Source of the DNA: an uncultured bacterium
GTDB taxonomy: Bacteria; Bacillota; Clostridia; Oscillospirales; Oscillospiraceae
Assembly: GCA_905215665.1 (NCBI GenBank)
Contig: CAJMQR010000003.1
Span: 1 to 31,671, forward strand
Length of the DNA: 31,671 nucleotides
Direction: 5' to 3'
Part shown: piece after piece, positions 23,425 to 31,671 of the stretch
Numbering within the stretch: position 1 is the first letter of the stretch
How the letters are laid out: every line of letters starts with the position of its first letter
Notes under the pieces: generated by a model
The model's database searches: none
The model's input: only the letters and a program-made list of their open reading frames with translations
Told to the model about the DNA's origin: nothing
Made by a program: the position numbers and the translations under genes

Positions 23425-24315
23425 ATGAAAAAGCAGAAAAAAGAAGCTCGGAGAAGCCGCCTGCGTCTGAGCTATCGCGCGCGCAGCACCGTCACCGGAA
23501 CCATGTTCTTTCTCCCCTGGCTCATCGGTTTCTTCGCCATTACCGCCTATCCGCTGATCTACTCTCTTGTAATCTGCTTTCATCAGGTGCAGATCAAGCC
23601 CGGAGAGATCGGGCTGGAATACATCGGCTGGGAATATTTCCGGCAGGCGTTCGCGGTGGATACGGAGTATCCGACCAAGCTCATCTCCTCTGTCTGCAAT
23701 GTGCTGATGGGAACACCTCTGGTGGTCGTGTTCTCTCTGGTCATCGCCCTGCTGCTGAACCGGAAGTTCCGGGGAAGGACGGTTTATCGTATTGTATTCT
23801 TTCTGCCGGTTGTCATCATGTCCGGCCCCGTAATGTCCGAGCTGATGTCGGAGTCCTCCGCCATGAGCATCAATATGGATATCATGGGAATCCGCAGCAT
23901 CCTGATGGAGCTTGACTATGGCTGGGCAAGCGTCCTTCTGACATTCCTGAACAGCTTTGTCCGAATTCTGTGGTTCTGCGGGGTTCAGATCATTGTATTT
24001 CTTGCAGGCCTGCAGAAGATCGACCGGAATATGTATGAGGCCGCCGCCATCGACGGCGCAACCGCATGGGAAGCCTTCTGGAAAATCACCCTGCCACATA
24101 TGCGGCCGATCATCCTTCTGAACACGATTTACACGATTGTCGAAATGGGAACCGCTTCGGACGATGCGACAAATGTGAAGATCGTCGGGGCTATCCGCGA
24201 CATCGCCCGTCCTTACAGCTATGCCGCAGTTCTTTCCTGGATCTATGCGTTCTGCCTGCTGCTGCTGATTCTGATTGCGTTCGTGCTGCTGAAGCCGCGG
24301 AAAGGAAGTGAATGA
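23425..24315 (+). CDS. Sugar ABC permease 2a (MalF/LacF-like)
   Basis: This 296-aa inner-membrane protein is a second CUT1-type permease. After a strongly basic N-terminus, spans begin at F-F-L-P-W-L-I-G-F; the coupling motif E-A-A-A-I-D-G is followed by I-T-L-P-H-M-R-P. It differs clearly from permease 1a, so pair 2 is not a recent duplication. The ATG at 23425 has GGGGG eight bases upstream and follows the DUF5696-like stop by 4 bp; the in-frame TTG at 23410 precedes that site and is rejected. It should pair with the next gene product. The periplasmic partner could be the lipoprotein encoded at 12766. Confidence 0.92.
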   Translation: MKKQKKEARRSRLRLSYRARSTVTGTMFFLPWLIGFFAITAYPLIYSLVICFHQVQIKPGEIGLEYIGWEYFRQAFAVDTEYPTKLISSVCNVLMGTPLVVVFSLVIALLLNRKFRGRTVYRIVFFLPVVIMSGPVMSELMSESSAMSINMDIMGIRSILMELDYGWASVLLTFLNSFVRILWFCGVQIIVFLAGLQKIDRNMYEAAAIDGATAWEAFWKITLPHMRPIILLNTIYTIVEMGTASDDATNVKIVGAIRDIARPYSYAAVLSWIYAFCLLLLILIAFVLLKPRKGSE

Positions 24316-25256
24316 GTTTGAAAAAAGACCGAACCTACTGGCAGAGAAAGACCTACTGGCTGATTGGCAGCCGCGGAAAGGAAAACAGCCGGCTGGGAAA
24401 GCTGACGACTTACTTCATTCTGACCGGAATGGGCTTTGTGTTTCTCTATCCCCTGCTGTATATGCTTTCCGTCAGCTTTATGGATACCGAGGATCTGGTG
24501 GACGCGACGGTGACCTGGATCCCGACGCATTTGTCCGTTGAAAGCTTTCTCAAGGCGGCCAAAACTCTGGATTTCTGGAGCGGCATAAAGGATTCCCTGA
24601 TCATGACGGTCATTCCTGCCGGTCTTCAGACCTTTACACTGGCATTGACCGGATATGGCCTTGCCCGATACCGCGTTCCGGGCAAAAAATTCTGGATGGC
24701 GCTGGCCGTATTCATCTTCCTCATACCCACGCAGGTCACCATGATTCCGCGGTTTTTGCTTTTCAACTCCTATAAGATGATCGGCACCATCTGGCCCGTG
24801 TATCTGATCAGCGCTCTGGGTCAGGGTGTGAAAAGCTCCGTTTTTCTTCTGATCTACTACAACTTTTTCAATTCCTATCCAAAGTCCCTCGACGAAGCGG
24901 CAAAAATCGACGGCGCCGGCCCGCTGAAGGTGTTCTTCAAAATTGCCCTGCCGATGGCAAAGCCTGCGCTGGTGCTGACATATCTGTTTTCCTTTATCTG
25001 GATCTGGAACGACACCACACAGCTTCCGCAGTATTCAACCGGCGCGGCAACGACGCTGCCCATGCATCTGCAGCAATTCGTGGAGCGTTTCAACAAGCTG
25101 TATGCCTCGGTCGGCGTCAGCACCGGCGGCGCGCTGAACGAATCCATCCGGCTCGCCGGCACGCTGCTCACAATCCTGCCGTTGATTCTTCTGTATTTCC
25201 TGGTACAGAAGCAGTTCGTGGAAAGCATCGAACGAACCGGACTGACGGGTGAGTAA
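24312..25256 (+). CDS. Sugar ABC permease 2b (MalG-like)
   Basis: This 314-aa inner-membrane permease completes transporter 2. It carries the coupling motif E-A-A-K-I-D-G followed by I-A-L-P-M-A-K-P and about six spans. The ATG overlaps the previous stop as ATGA and has AAAGGAAG upstream. A cytoplasmic N-terminus of about 37 residues precedes the first span. The next gene starts 2 bp after its stop. Confidence 0.92.
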   Translation: MSLKKDRTYWQRKTYWLIGSRGKENSRLGKLTTYFILTGMGFVFLYPLLYMLSVSFMDTEDLVDATVTWIPTHLSVESFLKAAKTLDFWSGIKDSLIMTVIPAGLQTFTLALTGYGLARYRVPGKKFWMALAVFIFLIPTQVTMIPRFLLFNSYKMIGTIWPVYLISALGQGVKSSVFLLIYYNFFNSYPKSLDEAAKIDGAGPLKVFFKIALPMAKPALVLTYLFSFIWIWNDTTQLPQYSTGAATTLPMHLQQFVERFNKLYASVGVSTGGALNESIRLAGTLLTILPLILLYFLVQKQFVESIERTGLTGE

Positions 25257-25258
25257 CA

Positions 25259-27967
25259 ATGAAGTGGAAATTGACCGCACTGCTTTTCCTGATTGCGCTT
25301 TTTCTGACCGCGTGCTTCACCTCTAAAAAAGAAACCGCTCCCGTGCAGCCTGATGCTGCATGGGAGGAGCTTTTCTCCGATTGCATCCGTCTGCCCTCCG
25401 ATGGGCTGATGCATGACCCCTTCGGCTGGGACAGCCTGTACGGCAGCAAGGAGGTTCCCACCGTCTGGTGGCAGCGCACGCCGCGCGATCCCGTGGCGGA
25501 TACGGAAACGGAAATCTGTATCGCAGCGGCAAAATCTCTGGAGGGGAAGGAACTCTGGCTTGAATGGGCGAAAAACGGGCAGCGGATGGAGCCGGTTCCC
25601 TGCCGCCGCCGGGCAAATCTTCAAACCGACGGCGTTGAAAAAATTCAGTATATCGGCACGCTGCCCTGTACCGCATCCGGAGATCAGGTGCAATACATGA
25701 TCTGTGCCGGCGAGGACGGAGTCGCCCTGAAAAGCCTCGGGCCGTTCGGCTTCAGCACCTCCTCCTGGGAGATCTTTACGCCCACCGGCGTGCGAAGCTC
25801 TGAGACGGAGCTTCTGATCTGCGGAACGGCCGGGGAAAAGTCCGCCTGTCTCGCGGTACAGTCTAACGCGGAGGGGTTCCGGCTTCTTCTGTCTGACCGT
25901 GCCTGTCAGGAGATGGAGCCGCTTCCCGCCGTCCTTTCCGCCGGAAACACAGCCTTCGCGGTGGACGGCAACGGCTGCTTTTCTCTCCTTGAAAACGGCC
26001 TTGCGCTGCTGCGCGGGCAGAAATTTGAACTGCTGACGGACGGATCGAAGGTGCAGGCTGTACGCTTCACGCTGGATGCGGAAGAATCCGATCATTTTTA
26101 CGGCTTCGGGATGAAATACGACTCGCTGGATCAGCGCGGAAAGGCAGTGGATACCTACTGCGTCAACTGGTATAAGGACCAGCGAGGAGAAACCTATACG
26201 CCTGTCCCGTACTATTTTGTCCCCAACCGGTACGGACTCTTTGTGGATTCCACATACTATTCCAGATTTGAAATGTGTACGGTCAACACGGGCAATGCCT
26301 GTGTGATTGAAGTGGACATGGGCGGCACGGAAGCGTTTGAACTGCCAATTCATCTGTTTACCGGCAGCAACGCTCAGATCGCGGCTTCCTATGCCGCCGT
26401 GGCCGGGCAGGCCGCGCTTCCTCCGGTATGGGCCTTTGGCCCGTGGATCTCGGCAAACGAATGGAACAGGCAGTCTGAGATTATGGAGCAACTGGAGGCG
26501 ACGCTCAAATATGAGATACCGACCAGCGTGATCGTCATCGAAGCATGGAGCGACGAGGAAACCTTTTACACCTTTAACGACTCCCGTTTTGAAACGGCTG
26601 AAGGCGGTGAGACGCTCAGTTACGAGGATTTTACCTTTACCGGACGATGGCCGGATCCCAAGGGGATGGTGGAGGCTCTCCACAGTAACGGAATCAGGTG
26701 TCTGCTATGGCAAATTCCGGTGCTGAAATACTCCACGGATGCAACGGCGCAGTCCGTGCGGGATCAGCTCTACGCGGTGGAACAGGGATATGTCCTAAAA
26801 TACGATGACGGCAGCATTTACCGGCTGCCGGGCGGCACTTGGTTCGGCAATTCCCTGCTTGTGGACTTTACAAATGAGGAGGCGTCCAGTTGGTTCCTGG
26901 AGAAGCGCCGGTATCTGCTGGAGGACGTGGGCATCGACGGCTTCAAAACCGACGGCGGCGAATTTGTCTGGGGCCGCAGTGTCACAGCCTCTGACGGAAC
27001 CCGTGGCGACGAGCTTCGCAATGCGTATCCCGACCTCTATGCCCAGGCCTACTATGACTTTGCAAACGCAGTCTCCGGCGGCAAGGTCACTTTCAGCCGG
27101 GCCGGCGGGAGCGGCATGCAGAAGCATCCGCTCTGCTGGACCGGTGACCAGAACTCGGACTTCGCCGCCTTCCAATCCGCAATTCGCGCCTCTCTCAGCG
27201 CAAACATGTCCGGAATTCCCTTTGTGGCATGGGATATTGCCGGATTCAGCGGGGATGTTCCCTCGGCGGAGCTTTATCAGCGCAGCGTGGCGCAGGCCGC
27301 TTTTTCCCCGGTGATGCAGGTTCATTCCGAGAATTCCGGCGACCCGACGCCCTCGCAGGCAAGAACGCCCTGGAACATGGCACAGCGCAAGGGCGACGAT
27401 GCCTGTCTTGAGACCTACCGGTATTATGCCAATCTGAGAATGAACCTGCTGCCCTACATCTACACAGAGGCCAGATGGGCCTCCGAGCGCGGGGAGCCGA
27501 TGATGCGGAGCATGGCCTATGCCTTTCCTGAGGACAAAACCGCGGCGGAATATGAGTTTCAGTATCTTTTGGGCAGGAACCTGTTGGTTGCCCCTGTAAC
27601 GACGCCCAACGCAAAGCAAATTGAGGTGTACATTCCGGAAGGTATATGGTATCATTTCTTTACCGGCGAGCGTTATGAAGGGGGGATTCACCTGATCCCC
27701 GCTGCAGTGGATGAAATCCCCGTATTCGTTCGGGAAGGGACGATTCTTCCGGTCAACACGGATGAAACCGAAATGCTTGCTTCCTACGTCGGCAACGGTA
27801 CCGACGAATTTGTAAACCAGTGGTATCTTGTGTTTCCCGGAAGCGGGAGATACACCTGGTATGACTATGTCAACCAGAGGGAAATCATGGTGGAAACAAA
27901 CGGTTCGGAACTTACCGTGGACGGCGCGCCGGCAACAAACTGGGAAATTCGAGGTAAGGGTGCATGA
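25259..27967 (+). CDS. Surface lipoprotein GH31 alpha-glycosidase
   Basis: This 902-aa protein is a GH31 alpha-glycosidase anchored outside the membrane. The lipoprotein signal ends in L-T-A-C with Cys19 lipidated. A beta-sandwich region extends to about residue 365, then the barrel with predicted nucleophile Asp565 (K-T-D-G-G-E-F) and acid/base Asp630 (W-T-G-D-Q), and the typical A-W-D-I-A-G-F segment. These motifs match those of the cytoplasmic GH31 at 6045, so the pair probably attacks the same linkage on the two sides of the membrane. A likely role is to trim the sugar before uptake. The start follows the permease stop by 2 bp, with GGTGAG upstream. It overlaps the next gene by 4 bp (ATGA). 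Confidence 0.93.
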   Translation: MKWKLTALLFLIALFLTACFTSKKETAPVQPDAAWEELFSDCIRLPSDGLMHDPFGWDSLYGSKEVPTVWWQRTPRDPVADTETEICIAAAKSLEGKELWLEWAKNGQRMEPVPCRRRANLQTDGVEKIQYIGTLPCTASGDQVQYMICAGEDGVALKSLGPFGFSTSSWEIFTPTGVRSSETELLICGTAGEKSACLAVQSNAEGFRLLLSDRACQEMEPLPAVLSAGNTAFAVDGNGCFSLLENGLALLRGQKFELLTDGSKVQAVRFTLDAEESDHFYGFGMKYDSLDQRGKAVDTYCVNWYKDQRGETYTPVPYYFVPNRYGLFVDSTYYSRFEMCTVNTGNACVIEVDMGGTEAFELPIHLFTGSNAQIAASYAAVAGQAALPPVWAFGPWISANEWNRQSEIMEQLEATLKYEIPTSVIVIEAWSDEETFYTFNDSRFETAEGGETLSYEDFTFTGRWPDPKGMVEALHSNGIRCLLWQIPVLKYSTDATAQSVRDQLYAVEQGYVLKYDDGSIYRLPGGTWFGNSLLVDFTNEEASSWFLEKRRYLLEDVGIDGFKTDGGEFVWGRSVTASDGTRGDELRNAYPDLYAQAYYDFANAVSGGKVTFSRAGGSGMQKHPLCWTGDQNSDFAAFQSAIRASLSANMSGIPFVAWDIAGFSGDVPSAELYQRSVAQAAFSPVMQVHSENSGDPTPSQARTPWNMAQRKGDDACLETYRYYANLRMNLLPYIYTEARWASERGEPMMRSMAYAFPEDKTAAEYEFQYLLGRNLLVAPVTTPNAKQIEVYIPEGIWYHFFTGERYEGGIHLIPAAVDEIPVFVREGTILPVNTDETEMLASYVGNGTDEFVNQWYLVFPGSGRYTWYDYVNQREIMVETNGSELTVDGAPATNWEIRGKGA

Positions 27968-30900
27968 TTGGAGCAGTAATCTTTGATTTGGACGGCGTGC
28001 TGGCGGAAAGCGACCGCTATCATTTTTCCGCATGGCAGCAAACCTGCGAAAAATGGGGGATCCCCTTTTCCGCCGCCACCGGCGACCTGATCCGAGGGGT
28101 CAGCCGGCTGGACAGCGCGCGGATCATCGCAGCACAGGGCGGCGCACAGCTCACGGAGGACGAGTTGGCGGCTTTCGCCGAAGAAAAAAACAATTGCTAT
28201 GTTCAGCTTCTTGAAGCAATGACAGAGGCGGATCTGCTTCCCGGCGTGATGCGGCTGCTGCGGCGGATTCGTGAGCTGGAGCTTCCCGCTGCGGTGGCGT
28301 CCTCCAGCAGAAATGCGCCGCTGATTCTGGAAAAAACCGGATTGCGCAGCTTCTTCCCCGTCGTCGTTGACGGAAGTCAAATCAGCCATGCCAAGCCGGA
28401 TCCGGAGGTCTTTCAAAAGGCGGCAGATGCGCTCGGCATTCCTTATGAAAACTGTCTGGTAGTGGAGGATGCCGTCAGCGGCGTGCAGGCGGCGCTCAAG
28501 CTGGGCTGTCAGGTGGCCGCGGTGGGTGGCGCCGCCGCAGCAGCGGGGGTTTCCTATCCGCTGAAGGTGACTGGGGATCTGCTGGAAATACTGGAGGGCG
28601 AGCTGATGCCCCATCTTCGGATCGCATCCCACCCCAAAGCGCTCCGGGAGAACATGATTCTGGACGGGGCGTATCGCATCACCGTTCTGACAAACCGTCT
28701 GTTCCGCGTGGAGCGCGGCGGCTTTACGGATGAGGCCACGCAAGCCGTCTGGTACCGGGATTTCCCCGCGGTGGATTATACCTACCATGCAGACGAAAAC
28801 ACGCTGCGCGTACAGACCGATGCCTTAACGCTGATCCTCCGCAAGGCAAACTTTTCGGACAGTGAGGTCATCTTTTCCGACGGCACCCGCGCAAAGCTGG
28901 ATAATGCAGAGAATCTTTTTGGTACCTGCAGCACGCTGGACACGAACGGTTCCCACCTGCGTGAAAATCCCTCGGTGAATCAATACGACCGCCAGCACAT
29001 TCCGCTGGACATGGGCGTCTGCTCCAGAAACGGCGCGGCAGTCTATGACGACTCCCGCAGTCTGCTCCTCCGTCCCGACGGAACGCTTGTTCCCCGTGGC
29101 GACGGGATGGACGTCTACGTCTTTGCCTATGGGCATGATTATCCGGCGGCGGTAAACGCCCTCTACCGGCTCTGCGGCGCCACGCCTGTTCTTCCCCGCT
29201 GGGCGCTGGGCAACTGGTGGTGCCGCTACTGGCCCTATACCCAGCAGGAATATCTCAATCTCATGGATAATTTTGCGGATGACAGTATCCCCATCTCTGT
29301 CGCCGTCATCGACATGGACTGGCATCATGTTCAGATCGACCGGGATTTCGGCATCCGCGAAAAGGGTCTGGACGATGAAGCCCACGGGGGCACCGACGGC
29401 TGGACGGGCTACACATGGAACGAAAAGCTGTTTCCGGATCATGCGGCCCTTCTGAAGGAGCTTCACAAGCGCGGTATGCATACGGCGCTCAATCTGCATC
29501 CCGCCCTCGGCGTGCGTTGGTATGAGAAGCCTTACCGCCGGATGGCGGAGCGCATGGGCATGGATCCGGAGGAAAAGAAAGTCGTTCCCTTCCGGATTGC
29601 CGACGCTCGGTTTGTCAACCATTATCTGAACGTCCTTCATCATCCTCTGGAAGCGGAGGGGGTCGACTTCTGGTGGATTGACTGGCAGCAGGGCAGGAAC
29701 TCCGGTCTGGCCGGTCTGGACCCGCTATGGGCTTTGAACCATTACCATTATCTGGATCACGCGCATCGCTATGGGGAGGGGTTGATCCTTTCACGCTATG
29801 CAGGGCTCGGCTCTCACCGCTATCCCGTCGGTTTCAGCGGCGATATCCATATGGACTGGGAGTTTCTGGACTATATGCCCTATTTTACCTCCACCGCGGC
29901 CAACGTGGGTTACGGCTGGTGGAGTCACGACATCGGCGGCCACCACAGAGGGCTGCGGGATGAGGAACTCTACCTGCGCTGGCTCCAGTTCGGAGTGTTC
30001 AGCCCGATTAACCGCATCCACTGCTGCCCCGCCGAGGTTACTTCCAAAGAGCCCTGGACGCTGTCGGCGCCCATGCGGGCCATGGCGGAAAAATGGTTCC
30101 GCCTGCGCCACAGGCTGGTACCGTATCTTTACAGTGCTTCCTGGAAGAATACGCTCGAGGGAACCCCGCTGATTCGCCCGATGTACTACGTCTGGCCGGA
30201 AGAAGATGCCGCCTATGAGGCAGATCATCAGTATCTGTTCGGTGACCTGCTGGTCGCGCCCATCACCGAGAGGTCCAGGGAGCTTGGGATGGCAGAGAAA
30301 AAGGTGTGGCTCCCGGAGGGCGTCTGGACGGACCTCTTCACAAACCTTACCTATACCGGCGGGCGCTGGATAAGCGTTTATCGTGACAGCGGTTCCATGC
30401 CTGTATTTGCGAAAGCGGGTACCATTCTGCCTTTGGACGCCGCAGCGGAAAACAGTTGTGCGAAACCGGACAAACTGGACGTCCTCGTTTACTCAGGTAA
30501 CGGCAGCTACGCGCTTCAGGAAGGCCGGGAGGACACAATCCGCTTTGCCGCTGAGATGGTGGAAGCAAACGACAGCCGGCGGCTGAAGGTTCTTATTTCC
30601 GGAAGCACAAGAGAAATCACCTACCACGTCTATTTCAAAGACATCGAGGACGGCACGTGCAGTCTGAGGGTAAACGGGAAGCCTGCGCAGGCACTGATCC
30701 GTAAAAACCGCTGCCTGCAGGCGGTCTTTACGCTTGCTCCGGCAGAAGATGCCGAACTGACGGCAGACTGGCAGCCAAAAGGCTCTTCCGCGTTGCTCCG
30801 GGAGAGGCTTCTTGCCTGCTTCATTCAACTCCCTCTGGATAACTGGTATAAGGAAATGCAGTGGGAGGCTGCAAAAGAGATTCACACCTTCTCCGGCTGG

Positions 30901-30981
30901 GTTCAATGGATCGAGTCTTTGGAGCTGTGCAGGACGGGAAAGCAGATGCTAATGGAGCGGCTGAACGCTGTTCGTATATAA
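27964..30981 (+). CDS. Beta-phosphoglucomutase / GH31 fusion enzyme
   Basis: This 1005-aa cytoplasmic protein joins two complete enzymes. Residues 1-212 are a HAD-type beta-phosphoglucomutase, which turns beta-glucose-1-phosphate into glucose-6-phosphate. Nucleophile Asp8, acid/base Asp10, His20, the R-G-V-S-R loop (44-48), Ser114, Lys144, Glu168 and Asp169 all correspond to residues of the Lactococcus enzyme. Residues from about 215 form a GH31 glycosidase with nucleophile Asp573 (W-W-I-D-W-Q-Q) and acid/base Asp627 (F-S-G-D-I). This GH31 belongs to a different subgroup from the two K-T-D-G-G-E enzymes of the locus. There is no stop or good internal start at the junction, so it is a true fusion in this sequence. 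The mutase part suits the GH65 phosphorylase encoded at 10456. It is the last gene of the locus. Confidence 0.93.
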   Translation: MIGAVIFDLDGVLAESDRYHFSAWQQTCEKWGIPFSAATGDLIRGVSRLDSARIIAAQGGAQLTEDELAAFAEEKNNCYVQLLEAMTEADLLPGVMRLLRRIRELELPAAVASSSRNAPLILEKTGLRSFFPVVVDGSQISHAKPDPEVFQKAADALGIPYENCLVVEDAVSGVQAALKLGCQVAAVGGAAAAAGVSYPLKVTGDLLEILEGELMPHLRIASHPKALRENMILDGAYRITVLTNRLFRVERGGFTDEATQAVWYRDFPAVDYTYHADENTLRVQTDALTLILRKANFSDSEVIFSDGTRAKLDNAENLFGTCSTLDTNGSHLRENPSVNQYDRQHIPLDMGVCSRNGAAVYDDSRSLLLRPDGTLVPRGDGMDVYVFAYGHDYPAAVNALYRLCGATPVLPRWALGNWWCRYWPYTQQEYLNLMDNFADDSIPISVAVIDMDWHHVQIDRDFGIREKGLDDEAHGGTDGWTGYTWNEKLFPDHAALLKELHKRGMHTALNLHPALGVRWYEKPYRRMAERMGMDPEEKKVVPFRIADARFVNHYLNVLHHPLEAEGVDFWWIDWQQGRNSGLAGLDPLWALNHYHYLDHAHRYGEGLILSRYAGLGSHRYPVGFSGDIHMDWEFLDYMPYFTSTAANVGYGWWSHDIGGHHRGLRDEELYLRWLQFGVFSPINRIHCCPAEVTSKEPWTLSAPMRAMAEKWFRLRHRLVPYLYSASWKNTLEGTPLIRPMYYVWPEEDAAYEADHQYLFGDLLVAPITERSRELGMAEKKVWLPEGVWTDLFTNLTYTGGRWISVYRDSGSMPVFAKAGTILPLDAAAENSCAKPDKLDVLVYSGNGSYALQEGREDTIRFAAEMVEANDSRRLKVLISGSTREITYHVYFKDIEDGTCSLRVNGKPAQALIRKNRCLQAVFTLAPAEDAELTADWQPKGSSALLRERLLACFIQLPLDNWYKEMQWEAAKEIHTFSGWVQWIESLELCRTGKQMLMERLNAVRI

Positions 30982-30982
30982 G

Positions 30983-31001
30983 GCAGCCCCCTCCCCGCTG
31001 C
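30983..31001 (+). terminator. Weak hairpin after the fusion gene
   Basis: GCAGC and GCTGC (30983-30987 / 30997-31001) form a short stem right after the last stop codon. There is no T-run, so it is at best a weak end of the locus. Confidence 0.25.
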
Positions 31002-31113
31002 GCAGAAACAGCACATTTATGCCTCTATGCCAACAGAAAGCATCATCGGCGGGAGTTTATTATCACATCCCTATAAGCAAGCCGTCTTTCGTGCGCGGAC
31101 ACATTCGACCCGG

Positions 31114-31620
31114 TCAGCAGTTTGCCCGAATGCCAATGAAAGCTGAATCCAAAGAGGAACGCCCGAAAAGACTTTTAAGCTTTTCGGGCGTTCCTTTGTG
31201 ATTGAGATTTCTGCTGTCAATGTACGCAATCGCAATCCCGGAAGCGTCTCTTAACGGTAAGAGAAGCCAGGAAACATCATATTTCTCATACAATGCGTTT
31301 TTGGCATCTACGCTCCCCTTTTCGGCAAACAGCCGGAGCAATTCGAAAAAGTGACAAAACGTCCAATCAAGGTGTCGCGGAAGCTTCTGAAAAGCATCAA
31401 TGGTCGGCGCAATAAAATATGCGTCATCGTGAAAACAGGAAGCAAGCTGATAGATGTATGCGGCTCTTGTGCCTTCGCATTGCGTGTCGTAGGACAGGTT
31501 ATGCAGGCAACCCCAGAGCACAATCTCTCTGTATTGCTCTATGTTATCGGACTTGCGCAAGGTAAGGACGCATCGGCCAAGGCCCTGCCGCATATAGCGC
31601 TTGAATTCTTTTCTGTTCAA
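31114..31620 (-). pseudogene. Probably truncated gene of a helical protein of unknown function
   Basis: The open frame gives about 168 aa starting at TTG 31620, which has AGGAG eight bases upstream. The first 110 or so residues (N-R-K-x-F-K-R-Y-M-x-Q-G-L-G-R-C-V onwards) look like a helical, HEAT-like family of Clostridia that I remember as being about 300 aa long. The similarity appears to stop near residue 120, and the last 30 residues are encoded through a strong hairpin and look unrelated. This suggests that the C-terminal half has been lost by deletion or rearrangement. Function is unknown. It faces the sugar locus tail to tail. It could instead be a genuine short paralogue; my memory of the family length is the main support for truncation. 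Confidence 0.55.
31156..31194 (+). terminator. 15-bp perfect hairpin, possible bidirectional terminator
   Basis: GGAACGCCCGAAAAG (31156-31170) pairs perfectly with 31180-31194 around a 9-base loop, and AAAG / CTTT extend it with one bulge. On the plus strand it is followed by TTTGTGATT. It lies 175 bp after the sugar locus and is a good candidate for its terminator. It also falls inside the end of the minus-strand open frame. Confidence 0.6.
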
Positions 31621-31643
31621 AATACTTTCTCCTATCAAAGCAA

Positions 31644-31669
31644 AAGCCGCAGAATTCCCTCTGCGGCTT
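31644..31669 (-). terminator. Rho-independent terminator of a gene beyond the window
   Basis: AAGCCGCAGA (31644-31653) pairs perfectly with 31660-31669 around a 6-base loop. On the minus strand the stem is followed by TTTT. It would end a minus-strand gene lying to the right of the window, just ahead of the truncated gene. Confidence 0.65.
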
Positions 31670-31671
31670 CG

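Noticed and set aside
24875..26683. 602-codon open frame on the minus strand
   Set aside because: It lies opposite permease 2b and the lipoprotein GH31, both strongly supported, and shows no domain.
30982..31113. Plus-strand short frames after the sugar locus
   Set aside because: They have no ribosome binding site or family match; the stretch holds only the weak hairpin already listed.

Overview
The window looks like a chromosomal segment of an anaerobic, moderately GC-rich Firmicute, probably a gut-type Clostridia/Oscillospiraceae relative. The reasons are the PerR/rubrerythrin pair, the AGGAGG-type ribosome binding sites, the TTGACA-17-TATAAT promoters, several TTG/GTG starts, and a sugar ABC system with no ATPase gene of its own. 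No rRNA, tRNA, CRISPR array or insertion sequence is visible. Everything is read from sequence and memory of families; no database search was run.

Region 1 (1-4547, all minus strand) is housekeeping and stress related. A PerR-type repressor (880-1272), with a consensus promoter and an overlapping inverted repeat, lies upstream of a rubrerythrin that carries rubredoxin-like domains at both ends (94-735). A GNAT acetyltransferase (1401-2078) with its own terminator precedes them. A TetR regulator (3957-4547) leads a three-gene operon with an ABC-2 type drug/export ATPase (3168-3896) and permease (2440-3171). Its promoter is a perfect consensus followed by a 10-bp palindrome.

Region 2 (4548-4990) is the divergent control region. 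It has no gene, but holds several palindromes and a second perfect TTGACA-17-TATAAT promoter with a LacI-like operator at the start site.

Region 3 (4991-30981, all plus strand) is a nearly gap-free 14-gene, 26-kb carbohydrate locus. In order: LacI regulator; cytoplasmic GH31; an (alpha/alpha)6-barrel hydrolase of unclear family; GH65 phosphorylase; lipoprotein solute-binding protein; a 962-aa membrane-anchored solute-binding protein with an extra ectodomain; MalF/MalG-like permease pair 1; an NHL-propeller/TPR/Yip1 membrane protein; a DUF5696-like exported protein; permease pair 2; a lipoprotein GH31; and a beta-phosphoglucomutase fused to a third GH31. Most junctions overlap by 4 bp (ATGA, TTGA or GTGA). 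The only two real gaps flank the first binding protein and hold strong RNA hairpins. Inferred pathway: the surface GH31 trims an alpha-glucoside, one or two importers bring the products in using a shared ATPase encoded elsewhere, cytoplasmic GH31s hydrolyse them, the GH65 enzyme releases beta-glucose-1-phosphate, and the fused mutase makes glucose-6-phosphate.

Region 4 (30982-31671) holds a likely truncated minus-strand gene and two hairpins. The most notable points are the phosphoglucomutase-GH31 fusion and the little-described set of NHL-TPR-Yip1, DUF5696-like protein, tethered binding protein and double permease pair.
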